64,000 bases of DNA from Salinicola lusitanus (GTDB lineage: Bacteria > Pseudomonadota > Gammaproteobacteria > Pseudomonadales > Halomonadaceae), in NCBI RefSeq assembly GCF_003206045.1, contig NZ_PZJM01000003.1:278303-342302 (forward strand), written 5' to 3'. The notes beneath the pieces are model-generated. The model saw nothing but the letters and a program-made list of their open reading frames with translations, was not told the origin of the DNA and searched no databases. The position numbers and the translations under genes were made by a program. This document shows, in pieces, positions 27,714 to 36,097 of this stretch (position 1 is the stretch's first letter; every line of letters begins with the position of its first letter).

Positions 27714-27887
27714 GTCTTCTTCCCATTTTCACCAGTGATATCCGCTGGCCGACTATACCGGACGTTCCGGACGAGGACCGCCCGCCATGAGGCTATTTCA
27801 GGACTCCGGATAATTCCACCGGCGCAGGCACTTCACAACGGCTACGCTGTCATACGCACTCAGGCCCATCCATCAGGGAGGTGAAAC

Positions 27888-28211
27888 ATGAGCCTATTCA
27901 AGCGTGAAGACCGGCAGGCCCGAACGGACCGCATCCGCGACGACCTGCACGATATCGGCGAGCAGGGCCAGGCGTTGGGGCACGACCTGCGAGATGACGC
28001 GCAGGACGCGATCGAGGAAGCGCGAATGAAAAGCGAGGAGCAGTACGCTCGCATGGCAGCCGAAGCACGCCGCCGCAACCGCCGCTTCAAGCACTCCGCC
28101 AACCAGTCGCTGGACGATTGCGACCGCTATGTACGCGAGCACCCATGGTCGAGCATCGGCGTTGCCACACTGGCGGGCGCCATGCTCGGGTTACTGATCA
28201 GCCGGCGTTGA
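27888..28211 (+). CDS. ElaB/YqjD-type (DUF883) tail-anchored protein
   Basis: 107 residues. A long charged helix (about residues 5-75) rich in Arg, Asp and Glu precedes the C-terminal membrane anchor HPWSSIGVATLAGAMLGLLI ending SRR. This is the layout of E. coli ElaB, YqjD and YgaM, stationary-phase inner-membrane proteins that can bind ribosomes. GGGAGG lies 7-8 bases before the ATG. It is followed by an intrinsic terminator, so it is a single-gene unit. Confidence 0.88.
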   Translation: MSLFKREDRQARTDRIRDDLHDIGEQGQALGHDLRDDAQDAIEEARMKSEEQYARMAAEARRRNRRFKHSANQSLDDCDRYVREHPWSSIGVATLAGAMLGLLISRR

Positions 28212-28217
28212 ATCACG

Positions 28218-28245
28218 GGAACGCCTCGCTCGGCGGGGCGTTTCC
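28218..28245 (+). terminator. terminator after the ElaB-like gene
   Basis: GGAACGCC, a bulged inner stem CGC/GCG and GGCGTTTCC form a hairpin starting 7 bp after the stop. The trailing T run is short (TTT). Confidence 0.6.
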
Positions 28246-28322
28246 TGCGTGTTCCCAACCAAACCATAGTTTCAATCTTTAACCGTCATTGAACTTTATA
28301 ATCGAAGCTGTGGAAAATTGAG

Positions 28323-28335
28323 AACGATAGTCGTT
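28323..28335. promoter_or_regulatory. small palindrome before the AhpD-like gene
   Basis: AACGA, TAG, TCGTT: perfect 5-bp arms, 34-46 bp before the ATG and 20 bp after a TATAAT hexamer (28297-28302). The position fits an operator just downstream of a promoter. Regulator unknown. Confidence 0.35.
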
Positions 28336-28368
28336 TAATCGCAGGATACCTGAACTCAGGAGACCGAG

Positions 28369-28779
28369 ATGAACGCTGACAAGTGGCAAACGATCGATGT
28401 CGAGAACATCGACAAATCCGCCAGGTCGCTACACGCCTGCTCACTGGATCCCTCCATTCGCTGCCTGGCCGAGTTGCGTGCCTCGCAGATCAACGGTTGC
28501 CTCAGTTGCACCCATTTCCGTCGCGAACAGGCCGAAGCCCTGGGCATCTCACCCAGCAAGCTCAAGGCGTTGACGGCCTGGGCTGAATCCGACGAGTTCG
28601 ACGAGCGGGAGAAAGCGGCGCTGGCGTGGTGTGAGTCCTTCACCCATTTCCGCCCTGCCAACCCGACGACTCGCAAGCTGGCACTGAACGCGTTTTCCCC
28701 TCGGGAGCTGGCGGACCTGACCATGGCGATCGAGATGACCAGCGCTTTGAGCCGCGCCTCGCGCCGCGCCGCGGTCTAG
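28369..28779 (+). CDS. carboxymuconolactone-decarboxylase / AhpD-like protein
   Basis: 136 residues. The AhpD-type redox site is ELRASQINGCLSCTHFRREQA (about residues 37-57, split at CLSC), with the family Glu, CXXC and His. These proteins are alkylhydroperoxidase-like disulfide reductases. The protein is longer than the minimal 110-residue family. It is a single gene with its own promoter region and a strong terminator. A peroxide-defence role is inferred. Confidence 0.85.
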   Translation: MNADKWQTIDVENIDKSARSLHACSLDPSIRCLAELRASQINGCLSCTHFRREQAEALGISPSKLKALTAWAESDEFDEREKAALAWCESFTHFRPANPTTRKLALNAFSPRELADLTMAIEMTSALSRASRRAAV

Positions 28780-28811
28780 TGGGTCCCGAGACACCTGGCT
28801 TCATCTCGGCT

Positions 28812-28843
28812 CGCTCTCTTCATCGATGAGAGCGGCTTTTTTT
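28812..28843 (+). terminator. intrinsic terminator after the AhpD-like gene
   Basis: CGCTCTC, a 9-base loop, GAGAGCG, then GC and a run of seven T. A classic Rho-independent terminator 33 bp past the stop. Confidence 0.9.
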
Positions 28844-28948
28844 CGCCTTGCGGTTGGCTGGCGGCGCTTGTCCACAGCTCGTCTCTCGGACCATCGAAGA
28901 CGCTTGGCAGCTTGCGAGCCGAGTCATCGATGGAAAGACACCCTGCGT

Positions 28949-29677
28949 TCAAATCGTAGGCACGACGTGATCCTGCAGACAGCCGTCAACGCCACCCTCG
29001 CTGGCCAACGCCGGCATATCGAGCATATGTACCCAGCCACGAGCCAGCCTGAGCAGCCCTTCCTGACGAAACGCCGTCAACGTACGACTGACATGCACCG
29101 GGGACAGCCCCAGCGCATCTGAGAGATGCTGCTGGGATAGCGGCAAACGAAAGTGCTCTCGTGCGCTTTCATCGTTGCGCCGCAGCCGGCAGCCTATCTC
29201 GAGCAACAGATACGCCACCCGCTGGCGAGCACTCCGGCGGGAAAGATGGACCAACCTCTGGCTCAGCACCGCCTGCTGATATGAGCAGACCGCAAAGCAT
29301 GCCGAAGTGAGGCGAGTGGATTCACGAAACAGCTTGAGAAGCTGCCGGTTGGCTACCGATAGAATCTCGCCATCTTCGAGCATGACCACGCTGGAGAGTC
29401 GTTGCTTGAACGGGAATTCATGTAGCCCGATGACGTCGCCGGGCAGGTATATCTCCAGAATATGACGGGTGCCACCCTTCAGATGGCGAAACGAGTAAGC
29501 CCATCCATCCTGCAAGGTACAGAAATCTCGCGCATTGTCGCCTTCGTGCCAGAGCACTTGTCCCTTGACGACGCGCGTGGAGGAGCCTTCCAGAGCATCG
29601 AGCTGGCGCCGATCATTTTCCGAGAGTTTCCCATAGTGACTAAAATGTCGGGCAATACAGCCTTCCTGCTGACCCAT
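28949..29677 (-). CDS. Crp/Fnr-family transcriptional regulator
   Basis: 242 residues. Cyclic-nucleotide-binding-like domain (about 20-140, with LWHEGDNARDFCTLQDGW and LEIYLPGDVIG) and a C-terminal HTH (LPLSQQHLSDALGLSPVHVSRTL, split near residue 185). The N-terminal Cys cluster of Fnr is absent (only Cys7), so it is unlikely to bind a 4Fe-4S cluster; the cAMP-binding Arg/Ser pair of Crp is not evident either. The HTH serine-histidine-valine-serine-arginine motif is like FixK-type members. Target genes are unknown; it is divergent from the small gene at 29943. Confidence 0.88.
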   Translation of the reverse strand: MGQQEGCIARHFSHYGKLSENDRRQLDALEGSSTRVVKGQVLWHEGDNARDFCTLQDGWAYSFRHLKGGTRHILEIYLPGDVIGLHEFPFKQRLSSVVMLEDGEILSVANRQLLKLFRESTRLTSACFAVCSYQQAVLSQRLVHLSRRSARQRVAYLLLEIGCRLRRNDESAREHFRLPLSQQHLSDALGLSPVHVSRTLTAFRQEGLLRLARGWVHMLDMPALASEGGVDGCLQDHVVPTI

Positions 29678-29942
29678 GCCTTCGCCTTCTTGAATTTTTC
29701 AAGCATGACAGCATGTTAGACGGGCAAGTTACATAACATCGGTTAGATAGCCGAGGTAAAACGCGCGCAAGAAAGCCTCTCGACGAACCGCTCCCGTCGA
29801 CAACGAAGCGCCTGCCGCGAGTCACCCTCGACTCGACACGGCTACCCCGTGAGTCGCTGACCCCGAGATACCGAAATCCGGCTTGAACGCCTGGGAAGAA
29901 ATATTAGAATTTTATTAACTAAAAGCATGCGCGAGGGGCGGG
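29678..29942. other. gap between the Crp/Fnr gene and the 68-residue ORF
   Basis: 265 bp. I see only an AT-rich patch near 29900-29925 (ATATTAGAATTTTATTAACT) that could be a promoter element; no FNR-type TTGAT-N4-ATCAA site. Confidence 0.3.
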
Positions 29943-30149
29943 ATGTTCAGGCGCTATATCGTAAAGATCAAGCAGGCCGGCACGCTACATCAGCACTTCA
30001 TAGTCACCGACACCCATCACGGCAACCAGACCGTCGGCGTGCACCACCATGAGGCCAAGGCAACAGAACACATGGAGTTCCTCAACAGCCTGGAAACCAG
30101 CGGCCCCGGTATCTGGAACCTTCTCGAGCCAGAAGCGGAGTCGAGCTAG
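29943..30149 (+). CDS. small hypothetical protein, 68 residues
   Basis: Not recognised. It starts MFRRYIVKIKQAG after GAGGGGCGGG, an acceptable ribosome-binding site. The sequence is soluble, rich in His (HHGNQ, GVHHHEAK) and ends acidic. Composition is compatible with a real small protein, but conservation cannot be judged. It lies head-to-head with the Crp/Fnr regulator, which might control it. It ends 35 bp before the convergent membrane-protein gene. Confidence 0.4.
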   Translation: MFRRYIVKIKQAGTLHQHFIVTDTHHGNQTVGVHHHEAKATEHMEFLNSLETSGPGIWNLLEPEAESS

Positions 30150-30184
30150 CGGCCGATCCGGGACCTGCCCCCCGGGAACCACGG

Positions 30185-30805
30185 TCATCCAGCCCGGTTC
30201 AGGGCGCCGATCAGGTAGAGGTCGTGCAGGTAGCTGTCGAGCCGGGAAATACCATGGGTCATGACGATCACGAGGTAAATAAGCAGCATCAGTATCCAAT
30301 CACTGTTCGCCCAGGCCAACGAATCGAGGGATACGCGATAAACGACGGTATAGAGACTCAGCCCGCCCAGGAACATGACCACAAGGCAGTTGACCAGCAC
30401 CAGGCTCAGCAATAAAGGACGACTATCCTTGCGCGGAAGATCGGTCTTCCACGCCAGGAGATGGCGTACGCGGGGCTGGCCGTTGAAGAGAATACGCCGG
30501 CGACGGCGAAGCAACGCGCCCAAGTATCGAGACGCGTTGGGAAGCTTCGCCGCGGAGAGGATGAGATGCGGGTTGAGGTGCGCACCGAAAAAACGGCTCG
30601 CAGTATCCAGCAATCGTTGGGATTCGCCAGTGGCCGCATATCGCTCGGCCTGTCGGGAGAGCTGACCAAGCGGCGTTTCACGGCTCGCTTGACGTTCATC
30701 GTCTTCAAAGTTCTGAGCGTAATAAATGTCGTAGACCTGATAGACGGAAATGGCAACGCCCAGGAAAATCAGAAAGAACGTCAATACGCTCAGCATGCTC
30801 TTCAC
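30185..30805 (-). CDS. hypothetical membrane protein, 206 residues
   Basis: Not recognised. Three hydrophobic segments: residues about 5-23 (LSVLTFFLIFLGVAISVYQV), about 130-150 (LLSLVLVNCLVVMFLGG) and about 165-183 (WILMLLIYLVIVMTHG). A basic, Arg-rich cytoplasmic stretch (LLRRRRRILF) lies between the first two. Possibly an N-terminally anchored protein with a soluble middle. It is single, flanked by a large gene-free region, so context gives no clue. Confidence 0.6.
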   Translation of the reverse strand: MKSMLSVLTFFLIFLGVAISVYQVYDIYYAQNFEDDERQASRETPLGQLSRQAERYAATGESQRLLDTASRFFGAHLNPHLILSAAKLPNASRYLGALLRRRRRILFNGQPRVRHLLAWKTDLPRKDSRPLLLSLVLVNCLVVMFLGGLSLYTVVYRVSLDSLAWANSDWILMLLIYLVIVMTHGISRLDSYLHDLYLIGALNRAG

Positions 30806-30979
30806 TCCATGTTTCTCGATCTCGCATCATAGCAACCTCGTGATCAGCCAGGCTACGCAGATGGAGTGCGTCATTTAGCCACCGGCTAAAGTCGTAGCAA
30901 GCGAGGAACCGCGATCGCTTAGAATCCAACGTCATTTACAGGGCCGAGGAACGATGCCCAGACAATCAATGGCTTGCGG

Positions 30980-31023
30980 GTATTCACAGGGCCAGTATTC
31001 ACAGGGCCGGTATTAATAGAACC
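30980..31023. repeat. 15-bp tandem repeat
   Basis: GTATTCACAGGGCC occurs at 30980-30993 and 30995-31008, followed by a diverged third unit GTATTAATAGAACC at 31010-31023. Function unknown. Confidence 0.8.
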
Positions 31024-31268
31024 TGCACTCACAGGATGGAAAAGCCCACCACGCCATAGCGCACGCATACAGGAGCAGAAGCCGCCCAGGGTCATACAGG
31101 GCAACAACTGGCCCACGCTCCGTCTTCGCTCCGACCTGTCGACATGCCCCGGCAATGGAATGACGCTCTACCTTCGACCAGCCTCCGCCTCGGCACCGCC
31201 CGATTGACACGCTCTCGGTTACCCCATACTTTCATCAGCGGGATGCCATAAAAAATAGCGAACCAGAT

Positions 31269-31421
31269 AACTGGCGCAGGCGATCGTCTGCCGGACAGTT
31301 ACCCATTCAGCGACCATGAACCTCAGAGGGGCTCCAGCCGCATCCCGCTTCAGATCTTGAAGCCGCCCGACCCGCGATGCCAACGACGCTCACGCTTCCA
31401 TCCGGCATTCGCGGGTTTTTT
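31269..31421 (+). ncRNA. candidate structured RNA, module 1 first element
   Basis: 5' hairpin AACTG...CAGTT (31269-31300, inner GCAG/CTGC), then the motif AGCGACCATGAAC at 31309-31321, a hairpin GCTTCA-GATCT-TGAAGC at 31347-31363, and an intrinsic terminator (CCCGCG at 31371, CGCGGG at 31410-31415, six T). The motif recurs exactly at 32227-32239 in an element with the same order of parts. The 5' end and promoter are not defined. A short ORF from the ATG in the motif (14 codons) has no ribosome-binding site and is not conserved between copies. Confidence 0.45.
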
Positions 31422-31551
31422 ACGCCCTCACCCCCCTCCGACGGAAGCAGCGATTGCAGACACTTTGTAACCAAAAGTCCCTCGGAGCGTGTTTTTGTGT
31501 CCCGCGAACTCAAAAAATAACGTTTGACTGCATTTCTTGCTTACTCATTCT

Positions 31552-31701
31552 GACGCAAAACAGCGACAATGGCTGCACACACTGCAAAAGCGAGAATGCA
31601 AGACACACTCGCAACGGCAACGGAGTTCATGGTCGCCATCAAAGCGATCTTTCCTGGCCCATGGGCTCACATTTTCCGTGATGCCTTTTGGGTCATTTTT
31701 T
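31552..31701 (+). ncRNA. candidate structured RNA, module 1 second element
   Basis: Starts with GACGCAAAACAGCGACAAT (31552-31570), which matches 32476-32494 at 18 of 19 positions. GTTCATGGTCGCC (31625-31637) is shared exactly with the second copy. A hairpin GGTCGC/GCGATC (31631-31649) and a terminator-type hairpin TGGCCC/GGGTCA followed by six T (31655-31701) come next. The terminator stem differs in sequence from the second copy yet still pairs, i.e. with compensatory change. A TTGACT (31524-31529) with a CATTCT 16 bp on is a possible promoter. Confidence 0.5.
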
Positions 31702-32142
31702 AGCCACCACTCTTTCCCTCCTTATTGCACGGCAAATCCAACCGCACCATCTACTCATGGCAATAATATCGGTAGATACAATGAGCCGCGTGGTCGACAT
31801 CGCTCTCCTGACCACTGAATACCTCCAGTCGATGAAATGTCATGGATCGGCGATCTCCTACCCGATTTCCGGAGCAAGCGTCGTCTTCGAGCATCAACCG
31901 AATAGCGTCTTCTACTATACATCTGGAAACATCACTCGGCGCTGATACACACCAGGATTTTCAGGTCCGGTCGCTTCCCTGTGACCGCTTCGACCCGATA
32001 TGGCAAACCTTCATCACTGACGGATTTTCATGGCCCGGTTTCTCTTGTTGCAAAGTCATATGTGAGTCGGCAGATGCATTCATCTAAACCAATTTATTGA
32101 ACAAAGGTTATTTTCCTTTTCCCAAAAGCAGGACTACTATCC

Positions 32143-32339
32143 ACTGGTGCATCGGTATTCTGTCCTTCGGCACGTTCTTTCGAATCAAGATCCGCCAAGG
32201 CCACCAGTAGGCTTGCACCGACATATAGCGACCATGAACGACACTATGTCGATAATGACGTCCTGACTCGATCAGTAGACGCATCACCCGCCCGCACCGG
32301 CGTAAGGCTCACCAAGCCTTATGTCCAGTGCGGGTTTTT
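32143..32339 (+). ncRNA. candidate structured RNA, module 2 first element
   Basis: 5' inverted repeat ACTGGTG (32143-32149)/CACCAGT (32202-32208), the motif AGCGACCATGAAC at 32227-32239, a small hairpin CGACA-CTA-TGTCG at 32239-32251, and a strong terminator: CCCGCAC (32291) with inner TAAGGCT/AGCCTTA and GTGCGGG plus five T (to 32339). The same order of parts is found 918 bp upstream. The two share little primary sequence outside the motif. Confidence 0.45.
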
Positions 32340-32341
32340 GT

Positions 32342-32504
32342 AATCCTGACACTACATATTTACAAACTTTTTTCGCGACACGTCGAATGAAATCGATTCC
32401 ACTTATTTACGCGACTAAAGTATTGCCAAAAATTGCGTTAATTCTAATTTATAGAGTTTTTTTATTTGCCTAGGCGACGCAAAACGGCGACAATCCTGAC
32501 ACTA
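32342..32504. repeat. 13-bp direct repeat AATCCTGACACTA
   Basis: AATCCTGACACTA occurs at 32342-32354 and exactly again at 32492-32504, 150 bp apart. The first copy follows the terminator of the first element, the second lies within the second element of module 2. Meaning unknown. Confidence 0.7.
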
Positions 32505-32631
32505 GGCCGAAGTTAACTTTATTAGGAGACTCTGCCTTCACCGCGTTCATGGTCGCCTTCCACAGGAAGCGATCTTTTCCGGCCCGCAAGTCAGTCATCT
32601 CCCCTGGTGACGCTTATCGGGCCTTTTTTTT
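32476..32631 (+). ncRNA. candidate structured RNA, module 2 second element
   Basis: GACGCAAAACGGCGACAAT (32476-32494), GTTCATGGTCGCC (32545-32557), hairpin GGTCGC/GCGATC (32551-32574) with a longer inner CTTCC/GGAAG stem than copy one, and a terminator GGCCCG (32581-32586)/CGGGCC (32618-32623) with inner AAG/CTT and TCA/TGA pairs, ending in eight T. It lies 924 bp after its paralogue at 31552. A weak promoter TTGCCA (32423)/TAATTT (32445), 16-bp spacer, is upstream. Confidence 0.5.
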
Positions 32632-32965
32632 CCCTCATTCACTCCTGAGTGCGCACATCTCGGAGGCCATAAAGGCGCGGGAATTCAGTTACCCAAGGGA
32701 CAGCGAGCTCACGTCATACGCCACACCTTTGTGCCAGCCATTTCATGATGAATGGCGGTTGCGTGTTACGCTGTAAAAGATCCAGGGACACCAGGCATTT
32801 ACGACGACAATGCGCTAGGCCCACCTGTTCGACCAGGGGCTGGACGACATCGGCGCACGGTTGCCGAGCTTTGGCGCGGCGTTCTGCGACCAAACTGCGA
32901 CCAAGCATTGAAACGAAGGTAAAACGAGGAAGGAGGGGGTAACGCCAAGGTACTGATTTTGCGGA

Positions 32966-33052
32966 TGGTGCCGGCGGTCGGACTCGAACCGACACACTGT
33001 TTCCAGCGGCGGATTTTGAATCCGCTGCGTCTACCAATTCCGCCACGCCGGC
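32966..33052 (-). tRNA. tRNA-Leu (anticodon CAA)
   Basis: 87 nt including an encoded CCA. Acceptor stem GCCGGCG/CGCCGGC, anticodon arm GCGGA-TTCAAAA-TCCGC giving CAA (reads UUG), a long variable arm, and a T-arm with GGTTCGAGTCC. All parts of a class II leucine tRNA are present. It is transcribed leftward, into the gene-poor region, and no integrase or attachment-site repeat was found next to it. Confidence 0.96.
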
Positions 33053-33185
33053 AGCGGAGACGCATTATACGGACGCCCGGCCTGGCGTCAATCATCACGC
33101 TGACTTAATCGGCCGCGTGCTTTATGATGGCGCCCTTTCAGATGCCACTCGTCCATCCAGACTCTACCGATACGCGACCTACGCC

Positions 33186-34220
33186 ATGCAGCGCGCCGAT
33201 TTCCATTTTGATCTGCCCGACGAGTTGATCGCTCGTTACCCTTCCGAACAGCGCACCGACTGTCGGCTGCTATGCGTCGACGGTGACTCCGGCGCGCTGG
33301 AGCACGCTAGATTCCCCGACCTATTGGCTCGGCTCGAGCCCGGCGACGTGGTGGTGTTCAACGACACCCGGGTGATCCCGGCACGGTTGTTCGGCCAGAA
33401 AGCTAGTGGCGGCAAGGTGGAGATGCTGCTGGAGCGACCGCTGGATACCCATCGCGGACTGGCGCATCTGCGCGCCAGCAAGTCGCCGAAGCCGGGCACC
33501 GAGCTGATCTTCGAGGGCGGCATTCACGCCGTGGTGGAAGGCCGGCAGGACGCTCTGTTCGAGCTGCGCTTCCTCGGCGAGACGCCGCTGATCGCGCTAC
33601 TCGAACAGCACGGCCATATGCCGCTGCCGCCCTATATCACCCGCGAGGACGAACTCGCCGACCGCGAGCGCTACCAGACCGTCTACGCCCGCCACGAGGG
33701 AGCAGTCGCCGCGCCCACCGCCGGCCTGCACTTCGACGAGGCGATGATGGAGGCGCTGCGTGCCAAGGGGGTCGAGATCGCCTTCGTCACCCTGCATGTG
33801 GGCGCCGGCACCTTTCAGCCGGTACGCGTCGACGACATCCGCGAGCACCATATGCACAGCGAATGGCTGGAGGTCGACGAGCAGGTCTGCGCCAGCGTCA
33901 ATCGCGCCCATGCCATGGGCAACAAGGTCGTCGCCATCGGCACCACCAGCGTGCGCTGCCTGGAGAGCGCCAGTCAGGAAGATGGACGCCTGGCTCCCTA
34001 CCGCGGCGAGACCGATATCTTCATCTATCCCGGCTATCGCTGGCGCTGCGTGGATGCCCTGGTCACCAACTTCCACCTGCCGGAGTCGACGCTGCTGATG
34101 CTGGTCTCCTCCTTCGCCGGTTACGACGCGGTCATGCACGCCTATCAGGAAGCCGTCGCCGGGCAGTACCGCTTCTTCAGCTATGGCGATGCGATGTACC
34201 TGACCCGTCGACCCGACTGA
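33186..34220 (+). CDS. queA: S-adenosylmethionine:tRNA ribosyltransferase-isomerase
   Basis: 344 residues starting [19 protein letters not shown], the family N-terminus; a longer in-frame start at 33117 is not needed. [34 protein letters not shown] and [17 protein letters not shown] are QueA landmarks. The enzyme moves the ribosyl part of SAM to preQ1-tRNA, making epoxyqueuosine. It precedes tgt, which performs the preceding step, on the same strand, but a 200-bp repeat-containing gap separates them. Confidence 0.97.
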   Translation: MQRADFHFDLPDELIARYPSEQRTDCRLLCVDGDSGALEHARFPDLLARLEPGDVVVFNDTRVIPARLFGQKASGGKVEMLLERPLDTHRGLAHLRASKSPKPGTELIFEGGIHAVVEGRQDALFELRFLGETPLIALLEQHGHMPLPPYITREDELADRERYQTVYARHEGAVAAPTAGLHFDEAMMEALRAKGVEIAFVTLHVGAGTFQPVRVDDIREHHMHSEWLEVDEQVCASVNRAHAMGNKVVAIGTTSVRCLESASQEDGRLAPYRGETDIFIYPGYRWRCVDALVTNFHLPESTLLMLVSSFAGYDAVMHAYQEAVAGQYRFFSYGDAMYLTRRPD

Positions 34221-35555
<1,335 letters not shown>

Positions 35556-35659
35556 CGCGATCCAGACCGGCACATCGATGATCTGCCGTTCGTCAGTCTC
35601 ACCCGAGTAACCGTTTCATTACACGACCTTTTCCTCACACAACCTTCGGAGAAACATCC

Positions 35660-35992
35660 ATGCTGGACTTTTTCATCCCTGCGGCTCACGCCCAGGATGC
35701 GGGCGGCCCTGCCGGCGGTGGTATTGCCCAGATCATCATGCTGGTCGGCTTCGTGTTGATCTTCTACTTCCTGCTGTGGCGTCCGCAGTCCAAGCGCGCG
35801 AAGGAGCACAAGAAGCTGGTCAACAACCTGTCCAAGGGTGACGAGATCGTGATCGGTGGCGGGCTGCTCGGCCGCATCACCAACGTGACCGACGACTTCA
35901 TCAGCATGGAGATCGCCGAGGGCACGGTCGTCAGCGTTCAGAAGAGCGCGGTAGCCTCCGTTCTTCCCAAAGGCACGTTGAAGTCGCTGTAA
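35660..35992 (+). CDS. yajC: preprotein translocase subunit YajC
   Basis: 110 residues: one membrane helix (IAQIIMLVGFVLIFYFLLW) followed by PQSKRAKEHKKLVNNLSKGDE and GGLLGRITNV, the family core. YajC is the small partner of SecDF in the inner membrane. TTCGGAGAAAC is just upstream. It starts the yajC-secD-secF unit. Confidence 0.95.
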   Translation: MLDFFIPAAHAQDAGGPAGGGIAQIIMLVGFVLIFYFLLWRPQSKRAKEHKKLVNNLSKGDEIVIGGGLLGRITNVTDDFISMEIAEGTVVSVQKSAVASVLPKGTLKSL

Positions 35993-36097
35993 CTCTCCTG
36001 GCTGCCGGCTCTCCCGTCGGCAGCCGTCTCTTCCCGCGACACTCTTCGCACGACGGTCATCGCCTCGATCGTCATTGATTGAAAGGACAGGGCTTCC

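Larger units (their letters stand above)
30806..32965. other. gene-poor region with repeats and structured elements
   Basis: Over 2 kb without a convincing protein gene. GC drops, especially at 32340-32460. It holds short tandem repeats (30980-31023), four structured elements ending in intrinsic terminators on the + strand (31269-31421, 31552-31701, 32143-32339, 32476-32631) and tRNA-Leu at its right edge. Short ORFs here lack ribosome-binding sites or run through the tRNA. Confidence 0.7.

Noticed and set aside
31629-31703. 24-codon hydrophobic frame from the ATG in GTTCATGGTCGCC, as a possible toxin peptide
   Set aside because: The second copy has a different frame after the first three codons, so the nucleotide structure is conserved and not the peptide. 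No ribosome-binding site.
31757-31945. 63-codon open frame beginning MAIISVDTMSR in the gene-poor region
   Set aside because: No Shine-Dalgarno sequence, no counterpart in the second module and low-information sequence. A real peptide cannot be excluded.
32714-33046. 110-codon frame on the minus strand starting [15 protein letters not shown]
   Set aside because: The N-terminal part is a translation of tRNA-Leu, a well-known spurious call.
32700-33052. Genomic island inserted at tRNA-Leu
   Set aside because: No integrase, and no direct repeat of the tRNA 3' end was found in the gene-poor region.
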